This document shows positions 52,991 through 64,000 of a stretch of 64,000 bases of DNA, in pieces; positions within the stretch are counted from its first letter, which is position 1, and every line of letters begins with the position of its first letter. The notes below the pieces were generated by a model. That model was given only the letters and a program-made list of their open reading frames with translations. It did no database searches and was not told the origin of the DNA. The position numbers and the translations under genes were made by a program. This stretch comes from Nilaparvata lugens (Eukaryota > Arthropoda > Insecta > Hemiptera > Delphacidae). The DNA lies in contig NC_052508.1 of the NCBI RefSeq assembly GCF_014356525.2, forward strand, positions 40,480,613 to 40,544,612, in the 5' to 3' direction.

Positions 52991-55900
52991 GTATTGTTCT
53001 GTAACAGTGTGATATTGAGAGGGTAGTATTGTAGTTATCTTATATTATTTTTCAGGTTTTTGAACTGGAATGAACTTTGATTCGTACTTTCAGATTTTAG
53101 TGTGAGAATCTTTTTGGCCATGTTTTTTGAATTTGCTAACTTGTTGCTTAGTTGTCGAAATTGAAGTAATTTTCGTGCATTTTCAAATACAGTTTCAATT
53201 CGCCATGTCGAAAAAGCCACTGTGTTTGGAAATTGTACGAGCATTGACCTTTTTGCAGCTTTGGCTTTTCCACTGGAAGTTATGCTCAACGCTCGTGGAG
53301 GGGGAATAATTTTCAGTGAAAAGGCCTCAGTTCGAATTGAGACGTAACTGGGAAAACATGTAACGGTGCGTGCGAGCCTCGGTCCTCTGAATGGGCCCAT
53401 TTCCCATTTAGAGGGACAAATTGTTATGTTTTCAGTTATCAGTAATTTTTATCTAGTTGTATACAAAACCAAATTTTATAGAGTTAGTAGGAGTAGAATC
53501 AGAAAATTATTTGTGCGTGTGTTCATGTATACAACTTGTTCATGTATAGTGAGTTTTATTAAATCGTATGTGAGTGTTTCTGAAGAGTCCAAGTTTGAAT
53601 AATTATTGTTAAAATGGTGAGTGCCGAACTTTTGTTGTTTTTCTTATTAAGCTCATAATTTAATTTCATAGAATGACCGAGGCCCAAATTTAAATGCAGC
53701 AAGTTAGCAGGTTCCCAAAATGTATAGATTGAAAAATTGAGTATGTCTTCTTGACCTGAATCGATTGCTGAATAACTTTGTTCTGTTTGAAAATTCGACA
53801 TGGTACCTGACTTTTATTTATTCGTTCTATCTACTTAGAGTTCGATAAACCTGAAGTTAAATTTTATTAGTATTTTTCATTGAAGTTCCTGACTCGTAGT
53901 TGCTAGCTGCTAGAATAGGTGACAATTAATTAATGATGATAATCTGTGCATTTGAATGAACGAATCCATTGAAAGCTCCCGACCAATCAAGGATTCAAAT
54001 ACCGGTAGATGATTTGATAGCAGTAAACTTCAGCAAATATTCAAGAAGAGAAGAAACACCCCCCTCCGTTTACAGTTCATTCCATATATATCAGTACCGA
54101 TACCATATATATCATTTGAAAGTCGTTTCCAAGCATTATAAAATAGCTCCCATTTATAATATCAGTCTGATTAAGACTGCATTACTGCAGGATAAACCAA
54201 TTTCATGATCACCCAAGTCATCGAAATCTATGATAATCCACTTGAAATATGTGATGGAAAATATATCTTCAATTTTATGTAACGAAAATTATAATCTATA
54301 CTTTCTAGAATAAAAAGGATATTCAACTGGATGTGAAAAAATTACATGACTTCAAAATTAATGAATAAATCCTTTACTTGAACGCATTCACATCTTAAAC
54401 AGTATATTACTGGATTGGAATTAAATTTTCTTAATATAATAATTATTATCATCAGGCTCAAAAAGTATTAAGACACTGTGCTTGCACTTCATGGCTGAAG
54501 CTCCAAAATCAAATCCTCTACTGTCTCGTCTTCATCGACTTCAGCAGACAGCGAAATGTTTCTTCTTTTCTCCATGTCTGTGAACAAAAATTAAATCAAC
54601 TGAATTTCAATTTCATCTTTACTTTATAACTTCTTGTACAAAAATTAGTAAAACAACGGAAGCATGTAGGACTACAGCAGATCAAGTTCAACAGAAAACA
54701 AAATTGGAAGCTTGAGAAACTTAGTTATGTGCATTATCAATCAATCAATCAATAATAATTATTATGAAGAATGTCATCTGAATTTGGAAATAGCATGCTT
54801 ACTTCACTTATCTGTTAGAAATACAAAGTTATTGTCATAAGAGCTCGTCGTATTGAATTCTTTCAGTTGCTCTCCTAAAAATTTAATTTCTCACCTCTAG
54901 ATAAATACCACTAGAATATTTTAATGACGACTCTGTATTTCAAATCAATAAAACAAAAGAATAGAATAACAAATCATCAGAAATATCTAATTCGTCAATT
55001 TTAATGGGCATTTTTCATGTAAAAATTGGCATTTGTTCTTTAAACTTATGACCAAATAATATTTCGTTGACTAAGTCCAATCTTCAAAAATCATGATTTT
55101 AGTATAGCCTACTGTTGATTGTTATAGCCTTATGTGTCAATTGAAGTATATCAATAACTATGCAAGATATGAACTTCCATTTTATTTATTACAGAAAATA
55201 TTGTTCTTCATCGCCTTCTATAATAATAATAAATTTTTATTGCTTCACAAGATACAAAGATACAATATAAATTTGAATAAACAAATAGAAAAAGGAAAGA
55301 TATACCTTATCCAAAATAGTAAAATACAAATACTTGAGTAATAATATTATATACATAAAAACAACCATATTTTGCAAATAAGGAAGGCAACTCCCGAGGT
55401 ATATAGTATAGGCTATAGTAGAGGCTTTAAAGCTTGAACAAAAGTTATCTCGGTGAATTCGACCTGATATTAATTATTATTGACTCTATCTATTTATTTG
55501 TTTCTCTTTATTAACGCGACAAGTACTAGTTTATTCGTTAAAAAATATATTGAGTATCAGTAATATAATATATTACAGAGCATATTATGTAGGCTATAGC
55601 CTATATGTAATGTAATAAATTACGTGATATTATGTGTGATTAATGAATGTAAAACATCCATGAGTCATTACAAAACGCAACCACGAATTCAGATAGCGTT
55701 CACTTGACTATTGCTTGGTGAGCTATATTCCATTCTCATTTACAGAGATACAATTATATCATAATGAACCATATTAAGACTTATTTACCTGCGCGCTCTT
55801 CTTAATTTCGGTTGCAGGAGCCAATCGTTGACTTCTTCTCCAATGACAGATTTATTGACCATCTCTTAGAAATTTCTTTGGCAGACACCTGGAAGGATGA

Positions 55901-56000
55901 GATTAGAATTTAGGATTGGAAAGAAGCAATACCGATACTTACAGATATATCTACAAATCCTAATGGAATGATTGAGAAAAACCCCAGTCATTGGTCTTCA
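52991..56000. other. interior of the third element, candidate exons only
   Basis: Two minus-strand pieces look exon-like. One starts at 53801 (MSNFQTEQSYSAIDSGQEDI, LNFSIYTFWEPANLLHLN). The other follows a TTGTTCACAG acceptor at about 54578 (MEKRRNISLSAEVDEDETVE, DLILELQP, stop near 54494). They cannot be joined into one gene in this order and match nothing that I know. The rest is AT-rich, with a possible LINE 3' end near 55220-55330. Confidence 0.3.
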
Positions 56001-56141
56001 ATGATGACATTTCATGGAGAATTGAAAGTAATTGGAAAGTACTTTAAAATGATTTAGCTCGCCCTAAAAAGAGGTGACAAATTTGAAATCACTGGCAATC
56101 AGTTTCAAGCACTTTCAAATCATTTCCTTGCTGCTTGGGAT

Positions 56142-58845
56142 GAAGAAAATTTTTTATCAATTCTGAATCGGGATCCAGAACACGGTAAGATTAAGAATTT
56201 ATTTTGAAAAGACAATGAAAAATAAATATCCTATTATCAATTTCCAAAAATAATTTCAATTGTTCATCCTATAATTCGATAGATTGGTTGAAGGACCACT
56301 TGATACGATTGGATGATTAGCCTACCCACTAGTACTGTATATTGTGAGATCAAATCAAAATTCGAGCACCTGATGAGTGGAGAGATACTTTAAAAGCTGT
56401 TAGGCTACCTATTTACGGGAAATATTCCATGTTTCGGAAGCAATCACGCTACTATTTTTGGCATCAGATTCTCAAGTGATCATCAAATGTAAAACTCACA
56501 AACAAGTAAGCCTAACCCAGATGGAAAACTTGGAGAGATGAAAAATACATGATTTACGGAAAACAACCTTTCAAGTGGCGGTCACAATAATTATTGCTGT
56601 TGTATCAATATACTAAACACAATGAAGCACATCTTTCTGCTTCTTGAGATCATGTTCGAATTGTTTTCGACAACTGTCAGATCGATAAATATGATAAGTG
56701 TATATTTTTTATCAATCAACCGTAATTGACATTGCCTGTATTGGCGATGGGTGATCTGCGATATTGGCTTCTTGATGGTGGGGGGAAGCCAAAACAGCAA
56801 TGCAAATCATTAGCACAATAAAATTCATCCTTTTCCATTTCAAAGCTCCGTGTGAGCAACATTTGTGTTCTGTGTTTGTTGTATTTTTGTATTGGATGAC
56901 GATTAATTTCTATAATGTGAGTAATTCATTGATAAATATTCATATATGTCTTTATCAAAATTATTCAATCATAATCCATACAAATTGATTAAATACTTTT
57001 TTTAGCCTTATGCCTGTGTTATAAAAAGTGAAAAATAGTATTTTCGAAATGGCACAGTTTTTTATCGTATTGTGTTGCTTTCATTCAAGAAAATTCATGG
57101 AAAGTTATGAAAAATAGTCAATTTGAATTCATAATACAAACACATTTTATTGTCAGAGTAAATTGTTACCGTATAATTATGGTATTGAACATACTGAACA
57201 CCATATTCAGTAGCTTCTCTCAACTTTCCATCGATAATTAAATCCAAGCCTCACCTTCTCAGTAATATTATTCAATAATCCATTAGAGTGAACAAAGATA
57301 AAGTTTACTTTCACTTATTTTAGAAACAAATTTTCTCTATTGAATGCGGAAATTCAAACTCCAAAAATTAATATATATGCTAACTCGACAATCTGCATGA
57401 GTTAAATTATTTTATTATCATTTCGGTCTAAATGGTCTAAGTATTCATTATTCAAAATCTATAGTTGAATAAAAAGAGTTCTTGGATTATATGTATGTAT
57501 CCATGTAGCATGAATAGATTCATCTAGCAATGTTAAAAATTTAGAGGCTGATATTTGAATACAAAATTTACCGGTACACTAAAATTTATATTTTCTGAAT
57601 ATTAAAAAATTGCTAACAATCAATGGTAAATCTTCTGTTAATAGAATATATAATAATGTAATATCACACCTCTAAAGGGTGATATTGAACACAATAATCA
57701 TTTTTTTGAAGTTTTGGAAAATCATGATAAATTATCTTTTGACAGAGAAAATGAACGTTATGAAACCAGTTTTCTACGAGGATGTCCTGAAAAGGATTGG
57801 TGAGTAGATCATAATAGAAATAGTATAATAGAAGTGAGTACGGTATATAAATAGAAATTGAAAATCATCTTTCCATCATATCGGGCAAAAGTATTCTCAG
57901 GAATCTCAAATACCTTTTCTTGCATCTATTAAAACTTCAGATTCCTTAATTCGATCTAAAGCCCAATCATAATCAGAATCTGGCTAATGAGGATGCATCT
58001 AATAAAATGAATATTGAAAATAAAAACTCTCAATTTGTATTATAAAAAATAACTTTGGTAACCTTGAAACGTATAGAAAACTTAAGAAATTATAGGGTAC
58101 GGTACAGAATTTTTAAATTTATTTCAATATAGGTACTTGAAGGAGGTAATGGAGTATTAACGGCTTCTTGTTGTTCTCGAGCAAATTTTATTCTCATTTA
58201 GCCTACACAGGTAATTTCAAGATAATGCATGTCCTTGCGTATTATTTCACTATTTTTTTGTATTTCTCTATTGCTTCTTCTTTCATAGCTTTTGTTCCAG
58301 CTTTTCTATTATATGAATGATCATTATAAATATTAATTTTGTCAATAAACATTAATTTAATAGGGTTGCCTGTGAGTCTCACATGTATATATGTCATTCC
58401 CAATGAATGAAATAAATAAACTAAGAATGTAATTTTTGGTAAAATTCAACCCTTGATTGTGATATAGACATTTCCAGAGCTAGGAATTGATAATTGATTG
58501 AAGGAATAAATCGATCAGAGTTCTCTCAGAATATATTCCCCCTACCTCATATTCATATAAATTTAATTGGAAAATGAATTATTCATAATCATTCATTATA
58601 CATGTCACAGACCATTAAGAGTAGCACTGGCAATTGTCATACATACAATTCACACAATAATCACATAATATAATTAAACTGGAGACCCCCTGGGTTGGAG
58701 AACTCGCTCATGAACTGCTGTTGTATTGATCTCTGAGATCCGCAACTTGTAATCATACAGAGTTGGTGACAATTATTATGGAAACAGCTAAATACATCTT
58801 TCACAAGTATGATTATTATATAAATATCGGTGCACCGAGCTTCGC
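56142..58845. other. AT-rich stretch, no gene recognised
   Basis: No ORF above 70 codons and no repeat array. Small fragments of dispersed repeats may be present but are too decayed to name. Confidence 0.45.
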
Positions 58846-58850
58846 TTGTT

Positions 58851-58851
<1 letters not shown>

Positions 58852-58920
<69 letters not shown>

Positions 58921-58928
58921 ACACACAC

Positions 58929-58972
<44 letters not shown>

Positions 58973-59027
58973 ACACACACACAACACACACACACACACA
59001 CCACACACACACACACAACACACACAC

Positions 59028-59058
<31 letters not shown>

Positions 59059-59114
59059 CACACCACACACCACACACACACACACACACACAACACACAC
59101 ACACACACAACACA

Positions 59115-59181
<67 letters not shown>

Positions 59182-59279
59182 ACACACACACACCACACAC
59201 ACACACACACACACCACACACACACACACCACACACACACACAACACACACACACACACACCACACACACACACACATA
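58852..59279 (+). repeat. CA microsatellite, about 430 bp
   Basis: CA units interrupted by many ACACCACAC and ACAACACA variants, which shift the frame and let long Thr-His or Cys-Val frames appear on both strands. None is a gene. Confidence 0.96.
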
Positions 59280-59449
59280 CTGGAACAAGGTAACAAACGG
59301 GGAGGTGAGAAATGAACATACATTGCGGGGAGGCTGATTTACACACATTTACACACATGTTGGAGACTTAATTTTTGTTTTAGAAAGTATATTAATATGT
59401 GTTCAATACAGTTGTAACTTTTTTTTTCTGTTAACTTGAAAAAAAAATT

Positions 59450-59625
59450 ACGCATTAAACCTACAAAAAGGGGAGAAATGTGTGTACACTTTCACTGAAC
59501 AAACCGAGGAGAAATGTGTGTACACTTCCACTGCACAAAGCGGGGAGAAATGGTGTGTACACTTCAAACCCACATTACGGGGAGGAATTGTGTGTTTAGT
59601 TTAACTTACAAAGCGGGGACAAAAC
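59450..59625 (+). repeat. about 50-bp minisatellite
   Basis: Three to four imperfect units containing CGGGGAGAAATGTGTGTACA and CTTYCACTG. Related CGGGGAGG words stand directly after the CA array at 59300-59335. Confidence 0.7.
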
Positions 59626-59689
59626 CGGTTCTTAACACAAGTTCTGGCTGCAACACTTATTTCGATATTTACTATTCTATTTGATCATA

Positions 59690-59900
59690 GAATACAATAT
59701 CGTATGGGTCTTCGAAAGCCAGTTACATGCACGTTGATTTTTGTATGATTGTTTTTTGCCATCCTTATGAATTCGAATAAGTGCAACTTGTCAAACATCA
59801 TCTGTTTGATCTAATAGAATTTTATAAGGACGGTAAAAATCGATGTGTATGTAACTGGCTTTTACTGAACAGGCTTCACGAATTACAATACGATAATAGG
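59690..59900. repeat. foldback sequence
   Basis: AAAGCCAGTTACATGCACGT (59713) pairs with ATGTGTATGTAACTGGCTTT (59842), extended inward by CCATCCTTATGAATTC against GAATTTTATAAGGACGG and outward by ATACAATATCGTAT against TTACAATACGATA. The 64-codon frame here is a by-product. Confidence 0.72.
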
Positions 59901-60194
59901 ATAGTTGATACAATACATGGTTTTAATTCAGATTCATTCATTGATAGAAATAAAAGGAGATTCCGGTGTCGATAGCATCGAAGTCGCCAGGCTGGTCTGG
60001 ATCATTTATGAATTTCTCAGTATGCAGTATCCACTCAGCAGCTCTTATACAAACACAAACATTAGCTTCGTTTTACTTGGAATAGTAAGACATTATTTCA
60101 TTATGTCCATTATTACAATAGATCAATTCAGATCCAGTTAGCTGTTAGAGTAATATAATGTAATTACATTCTATACTCACTGTTCAGATCACAA

Positions 60195-60255
60195 TGTTTA
60201 TAGCCTACTGTATGCAGTGAGTATAGAATGTTACATTCTATACTCACTGACTGCA
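60195..60255. repeat. short palindrome CAGTGAGTATAGAATG
   Basis: CAGTGAGTATAGAATG and its inverse CATTCTATACTCACTG meet at 60230, and the inverse occurs once more at 60167. Total about 90 bp. Confidence 0.75.
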
Positions 60256-61570
60256 TATTTATACTGTGTAATAGATTTTATTGATTGTTGCAAAGATTTT
60301 AAGTCAATGATTCAACAGGAAATCCATGGTAATATTCAACGATTTCAACCTAATGAATTAGATTGTTGTATGACAAAATTGAAATCCCGACAACATAAAT
60401 AATTCAGTGAAGTTAACTGTACAAGGTTACTTTTTCTCGTATTTTATTGAGTGATAATGGGAGATGATTTCTGATTCCATATTTGGATTCAACCTTTTGA
60501 AGTTTGAAACTTTCAAAGCTGGAATTTTTTTTTTAAACTAGAACTTTTAGGGCCGGTTTCCGAGCTTAGGATTTAGCTAAGTCCCAGACTCTAAACAGCA
60601 ATAGTCAGAAAATTGGCTTTCCAAAAGGTCAGCTTTTATAATAGAAGTCTTAGTTTTTATTTTCTGGAAAATAAAAATGGAAACCCTGCCTTATAGAAAT
60701 ATACACAGTTAGACACTTGTCAGCGGATTGATTATGAATAATTCTATAGTCTGATTAATCCTATCTTCAAAGTTGATGATTTATATAGTGATATCAGAGT
60801 ATGGAGGAATTCCTTTTCTTCTCATTTATTATCCTTAAAATGCAAAATTTTAAAAAACTTGTGTATACATCGACGCGCAGTTGAAAAAGGAGTATTCCTG
60901 CCAAATCTCTATGATTCTATCAACGCGTTTGGCCGTAATCGCGTTACATACAGACTACAGACAGACAAAAGCCAATCGAGTTGAAACATAGACCTCACTA
61001 CGTTTGGTCAATGAATAGCGCATTAGCATTTTTCTCATGTTATCTCAATCAGTGTCGTCGGTATGCTCTTCAGCCTACCCGCAAGTGGCACTAGATTATA
61101 CCTGGTTCCAGACAATTAATGCATTATCAATGATCTCAAATGACATAATTGGAAGTGATAGTCTATCATATCCAATCTCTCCTTGGAACCAATCCTTTAA
61201 TTGAGAAACAGACTCTATTCTGGCCTGGATTGAATCAAGGTTTTGAAATGCCAAGTATAAACCTAAACTGCCTGACAGGTATTTAATATATAATACAATA
61301 TCCACTTACAGTTTTCCTACCAATTCTACTACTGATCATTTAACATTCAAATAAACATTCCAAGTATGGATATAGGCTATCCTATCAACCCTCCCTATCT
61401 GAGAAGTACACCTTTTCCAACTGTATTTGAGAAAGTATTAATTGAGAATAGTCATAGTATTTGAGAAAACGTCAGATGTAAATGTGAATAGTCATTGCAT
61501 TTGAGAAGTCATCACTTGTAGTTGAGAATAGTGAATTTTATCTGAGAAAGTATCATTTTAACTTGAGAAC
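60256..61570. other. no gene recognised
   Basis: AT-rich. Contains GGGCCGGTTTCCGAGCTTAG at 60551, a second copy of the repeat end seen at 29964. A run of TTGAGAA-A-TAGT words at 61430-61570 repeats loosely. Confidence 0.45.
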
Positions 61571-61573
61571 AAT

Positions 61574-61744
61574 AATTGAATAGAATAGAACAGAACTTTA
61601 TTTGCACTTCTTTCAACATTACAGAAAATGAAAATAATACCTCCAATTCAATTCAAACTCAACTAAATTTTACAATAAATTGAACAAGCATTCTTTTCAT
61701 CATAAATAAAAGTTCTTTAGGCTTAGCCGAGGCCGTCAGCCGAG
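61574..61744 (-). mobile_element. short LINE 3' end
   Basis: On the minus strand GCAAATAAAGTTC leads to a TTCTATTCTATTC tail. Only about 170 bp remain. Confidence 0.45.
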
Positions 61745-64000
61745 TAGATAGATTTCTTTATTATACAATATACCAATATGAATAATTATTATTGTTCTTG
61801 TGATTACATAATTCACTCAATAATTATTTCTCCCTATCATTCCTATCCAATTCTTCCTTCTTCTCATACCTAACTAATTTCTCGTAATATCATAACTAAA
61901 CATTGTAACTCAACTTTTAAAAAGCAATTCACACTCTTAAATTCACCCTCTTAAGGGACCTTGTATGCGTCAATGTGGCTGGACTTATAAAATATACAAA
62001 CAACATAATTATTAACTTCACGAACAAAAAACCAAACTTTGAAATTCAAATAGAGTCACCTCTTACTTTGTACTCTACAAAATAAAATTGAATTAAAATA
62101 CAGTCAACTTTCAATTAATTCATCAGTAATCTAAAAAAAAGAGAAATAATATACAGAACAAAAGAGAGAAAGAATAAATAAGTAAAACAAAACCTCTTAA
62201 AAATCTTAGAATAATCAATCAATTAATCATCTGCATAGATCAAAGCACTACTTAATAATACATAAAGTCTTGCGGCTTCTCATGTTTATGATAAAATACT
62301 ACTTTTATAGCTAATAACTCTAATAATAATCCTAAAAAAGGATTACTATCACTAAGTATACTATATAATTTGGCGTATTACACGGTAGTCCAAATATTTT
62401 CTTGACAAACAACCTCAGAAATTTTTCTAGTTCTTCTCTCTCCGCATATCCCAATACCTGTGCTGCATATGTTACAACTGCTTTACTTATCGAATCAAGA
62501 ATTCCTCATTTCATTGACAGAGGTCCTTCATCATTCAAAATGAGTCTTCGCCATACACTATTAATCCCAAATCTGGCAGCTGTTATCTTACATTTAAAAT
62601 GTGCGGTTAGGGCAAGTCTTGATGAAAAAACACTCGCAGGTATCTCTACTCATTCACTGTTTCAATAACTTCATTTCCACTTCTCCACTCAGTACCACTT
62701 CTCTCTTTCTCCCAATCGTCCTCCTCTTCTGAAAACTACAATCTTGGATTTAGCCATGTTCACTGTGAGATTCCACCTTATGCAATATCCCTTTAACTTA
62801 TTTATCATTGACTGCAGATGTCGAGGATTCTCAGACAACAATACCACGTCATCAGAATATTACAGCGATTTATCAGCCTCTGCCCAACATAATATACCTC
62901 CACCAATAACATCACTCAAATCATTCAAAAATAGTGTGAATAGCAACGGGGAGAATACGCATCCCTGTTTTAATCCATTTCTGGTTTCAAAGTATTCTGT
63001 TAAGTTACCTCCACGCCATGCCATACAGGAGACTTCGTATTTCTATATAGACTCCTCAACATCGCAATAAATTTAGTCGACACTCCCAATTCACTCAGTT
63101 TAAAAAATAAGCCTCTCTGTCCACACTATCGTAGCCCAAAAAGAAACAGTACAACTTCTTTATAGGTCTATTCAACGTTTTCATTACTATATTGAATAGA
63201 ACAAAAATATTATCAGTAGCCGAATAACCTCTCCGAAAGCCACACTGATTCTCTTTAATAATCTTTTCTCTTTCCTCCCACAACTGCAACCTTCTCAGTA
63301 AAATAAATGAAAAACTTTAGCGACAGCATTTATAAAAGATATGGCTCTATAATTATTCACTTCATTAGTATCACCTTTTTTATGCAATGGAAATATAATT
63401 GAACGTGGAAACCCTGTTGGTATCTGTCCACCTCTGACGATGGCATTGGAAAAAGTCAAAATAATCTCTTTGTAATTTTTTGACGCATTCTTGTAAAACT
63501 CAGCAGGAACTCTGTTATCACCTGGAGCTTTATTGTTGCGCATTGTCTTGAAGGCACTTTCCAATTCATTCATATCTATGTCTTTGTCAAGAGTTTGATC
63601 TTCAACATTCCTCGCCGCATAATATGTGACTACCCCGCAAACTGATCCAAACACTCGTCTGAAGTGTTCAACCCAATCCTCAGCACTCACAGTTCCCAAA
63701 ATCTTGAACTCTCTACACTTGAATTTCTTTATCAGAGCCCACAAATCACTGGAATCCTTGACTCTTCTGAATTGTTCTTTTATATCGCTGTAATACGCTT
63801 GCCTTTTACTCTTACATAGCAGTTTGTATTCCTTTACTACCTTCATATAATTTTCTCTCACCTGCTCCGAATTTAATTTTCTAAACACATTCAATAGGCT
63901 GAACACTCGCTTTCTCATAACCGCCACTCTTTGTCGAACCACTTTTCTCTCCATCCTTCTCTCTTTCTATCAGGTTGGGGCACATAATTTGCAGCTCTAT
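61745..64000 (-). mobile_element. decayed LINE, continues beyond the window
   Basis: On the minus strand a LINE enters from the right edge, runs through linker and RT, and ends in a TCTATCTA tail near 61745-61755 after a long AT-rich 3' UTR. It belongs to a different clade from the other LINEs in the window, judging by its RT motifs. Confidence 0.8.
62402..63954 (-). pseudogene. reverse transcriptase with frameshifts and stops
   Basis: Minus-strand pieces in order: 63954-63295 (linker, then LESAFKTMRNNKAPGDNRVP, FPLHKKGDTNEVNNYRAISF); 63289-63095 (ENQCGFRRGYSATDNIF); a piece near 63000 (NGLKQGCVLSPLLFTLFLND); a piece near 62850 with YSDDVVLLSENP, where the usual YADD has Ser; and a C-terminal part to about 62402. 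Several frame changes and stops separate them, so it is inactive. Confidence 0.82.

Larger units (their letters stand above)
51065..56139. mobile_element. third AT-flanked DNA transposon (CCCAAGCAGC ends)
   Basis: The left end CCCAAGCAGCAA (51065) and right end TTGCTGCTTGGG (56139) are exact inverted repeats, continued by a weaker match (TTGAAAGTACTT against its inverse). AT precedes and follows. Like the CCCTAG pair it has long subterminal tandem repeats at the left end. Without the solo LTR it measures about 4.3 kb. No transposase was recognised. Confidence 0.6.

Noticed and set aside
58763..59358. ORFs of 156-186 residues made of Thr-His or Cys-Val repeats
   Set aside because: Simple translation of the CA microsatellite in all frames.
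59781..59975. 64-codon ORF with plausible composition
   Set aside because: It overlaps the right arm of a foldback sequence and has no supporting feature.

Overview
The window is AT-rich animal DNA with GT-AG introns, long microsatellites and almost wall-to-wall transposable elements. I see no prokaryotic operons, no tRNA or rRNA genes and no CRISPR. The retroelement protein types and the 'ccttgccctattaccataggtaagg'-type repeat near 36,870 suggest a hemipteran insect, most likely a planthopper such as Nilaparvata. That attribution rests on memory and is not proven here. No intact host gene was found. One spliced gene is recognisable, and it has been split by a transposon.

The main structure is a pair of large, homologous DNA transposons. 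Copy 1 (6523-24001) and copy 2 (37419-49485) both begin CCCTAGTGGAAG, end in its reverse complement and are flanked by AT. Both carry arrays of the palindrome ATTGATATCAATA at their ends. After subtracting later insertions each is about 5 kb. Both hold a last exon on the minus strand (48 and 56 codons), and copy 2 keeps more of the gene. A third element (51065-56139) has unrelated ends, CCCAAGCAGC, but the same plan: flanking AT, short inverted ends and long subterminal tandem repeats.

Layout. 1-1138: 3' end of a LINE. 1139-5602: gag-only LTR retrotransposon with 982-bp LTRs, minus strand. 5603-6155: truncated LINE, minus. 6155-6522 and 24002-24408: the two halves of the split gene. Inside copy 1: a foldback element (about 8390-14607) interrupted by a Gypsy-type LTR element (8650-14287) whose LTRs are full of a 47-bp minisatellite; a LINE (14608-17174); and a LINE with an internal inversion (19012-22956), whose pre-insertion site is preserved in copy 2. 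24,410-36,870: degenerate repeats, a LINE 3' end, a THAP-domain remnant, coding-like minisatellites, tandem duplications and a PIF/Harbinger-like miniature element (30995-31823) with its empty site preserved in a neighbouring duplicate. Inside copy 2: a 100-N gap, palindromic MITEs and a 6.4-kb LTR element without pol (41403-47787; TSD ATAA). A solo LTR of that same family (51790-52604; TSD TGAC) lies in the third element. The right end holds a long CA repeat, foldback sequences and a decayed LINE (61745-64000, minus).

The nesting gives a relative chronology: the split gene, then DNA transposon copy 1, then the foldback element, then Gypsy. Paralogous copies within the window act as empty-site controls for at least four insertions.
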